Shown in pieces: positions 14,163 to 14,168 of a DNA stretch of 14,168 bases (its first letter is position 1; the number at the start of each line of letters is the position of its first letter). Below the pieces are notes generated by a model, which did not search any database, was not told the origin of the DNA, and saw nothing but the letters and a program-made list of their open reading frames with translations. This DNA is from a bacterium (GTDB lineage: Bacteria; UBA9089; JASEIO01), in contig JASEIO010000039.1 of assembly GCA_030017475.1 (NCBI GenBank), forward strand, positions 1-14,168. Direction: 5' to 3'. Made by a program: the position numbers and the translations under genes.

Positions 14163-14168
14163 ACAATA

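Larger units (their letters stand above)
13869..14168 (-). other. Upstream region and long leader of the beta-barrel gene
   Basis: No gene is visible in this 300-nt stretch on either strand. Read on the minus strand it holds two candidate promoters (14134-14162 and 14070-14098) and another TATAAT at 13897-13892 without a clear -35 box. A second strong ribosome-site-like AAGGAGGTGAT lies near 13994-14004 but opens no useful frame. GATAAG-type short inverted repeats occur at about 13919-13936. The beta-barrel ribosome site is at 13874-13880. The leader would be about 200-260 nt. Confidence 0.6.

Overview
The window is a low-GC (roughly mid-30s percent by eye), gene-dense stretch of a bacterial chromosome. 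An outer-membrane-type beta-barrel with a signal peptide and a terminal Phe, a BatA/BatD pair and secreted FG-GAP repeats point to a Gram-negative-type (diderm) cell. The mix of families, the frequent TTG/GTG starts and the degenerate palindromic DNA in the gaps resemble genomes of uncultivated diderm lineages (Omnitrophota, WOR-3, Desantisbacteria and similar). That placement is inference; no rRNA or lineage-defining marker is present. I see no tRNA, rRNA, IS element, CRISPR array or prophage.

Layout. (1) 1-457 is non-coding, with a perfect-consensus promoter (147-175) and a degenerate palindromic repeat (268-432). (2) 458-4771, plus strand: an FmdB-type zinc ribbon, a DUF58 protein, a BatD-like membrane protein, the VWA protein BatA and a thioredoxin reductase. 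This is a Bat-type cluster without a visible MoxR ATPase or BatB. (3) 4772-4942 is a short structured leader: a tiny possible leader ORF, a strong intrinsic-terminator hairpin and a possible pseudoknot. (4) 4943-6196 encodes a protein of unknown function with a DUF5610-like helical half joined to five tandem ~33-residue beta-type repeats; this is the least explained gene here. (5) A 14-bp-stem hairpin separates it from the convergent gene queA (6338-7357, minus). (6) A good promoter (7440-7468) drives a secreted ten-repeat FG-GAP/VCBS protein, followed by a sugar-nucleotide epimerase with a TTG start. (7) The minus-strand block from 13868 down to 10188 holds an outer-membrane beta-barrel protein, the cytochrome c maturation System II pair ResB and CcsA, and the molybdenum-cofactor guanylyltransferase MobA. 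It converges on the epimerase gene with only two bases between stop codons.

How the genes fit together: the DUF58/BatD/BatA set probably forms an envelope-associated VWA complex, and trxB lies 18 nt behind batA. ResB and CcsA move heme outward and attach it to apocytochromes c, while MobA completes the bis-MGD cofactor. Together they suggest a respiratory lifestyle using c-type cytochromes and a molybdoenzyme. The FG-GAP protein and the epimerase suggest surface proteins and surface glycans. No classical defence or mobile system was found. The best candidates for something undescribed are the DUF5610-plus-repeat protein with its structured leader, the perfect palindrome at the convergent junction, and the intergenic repeat family.
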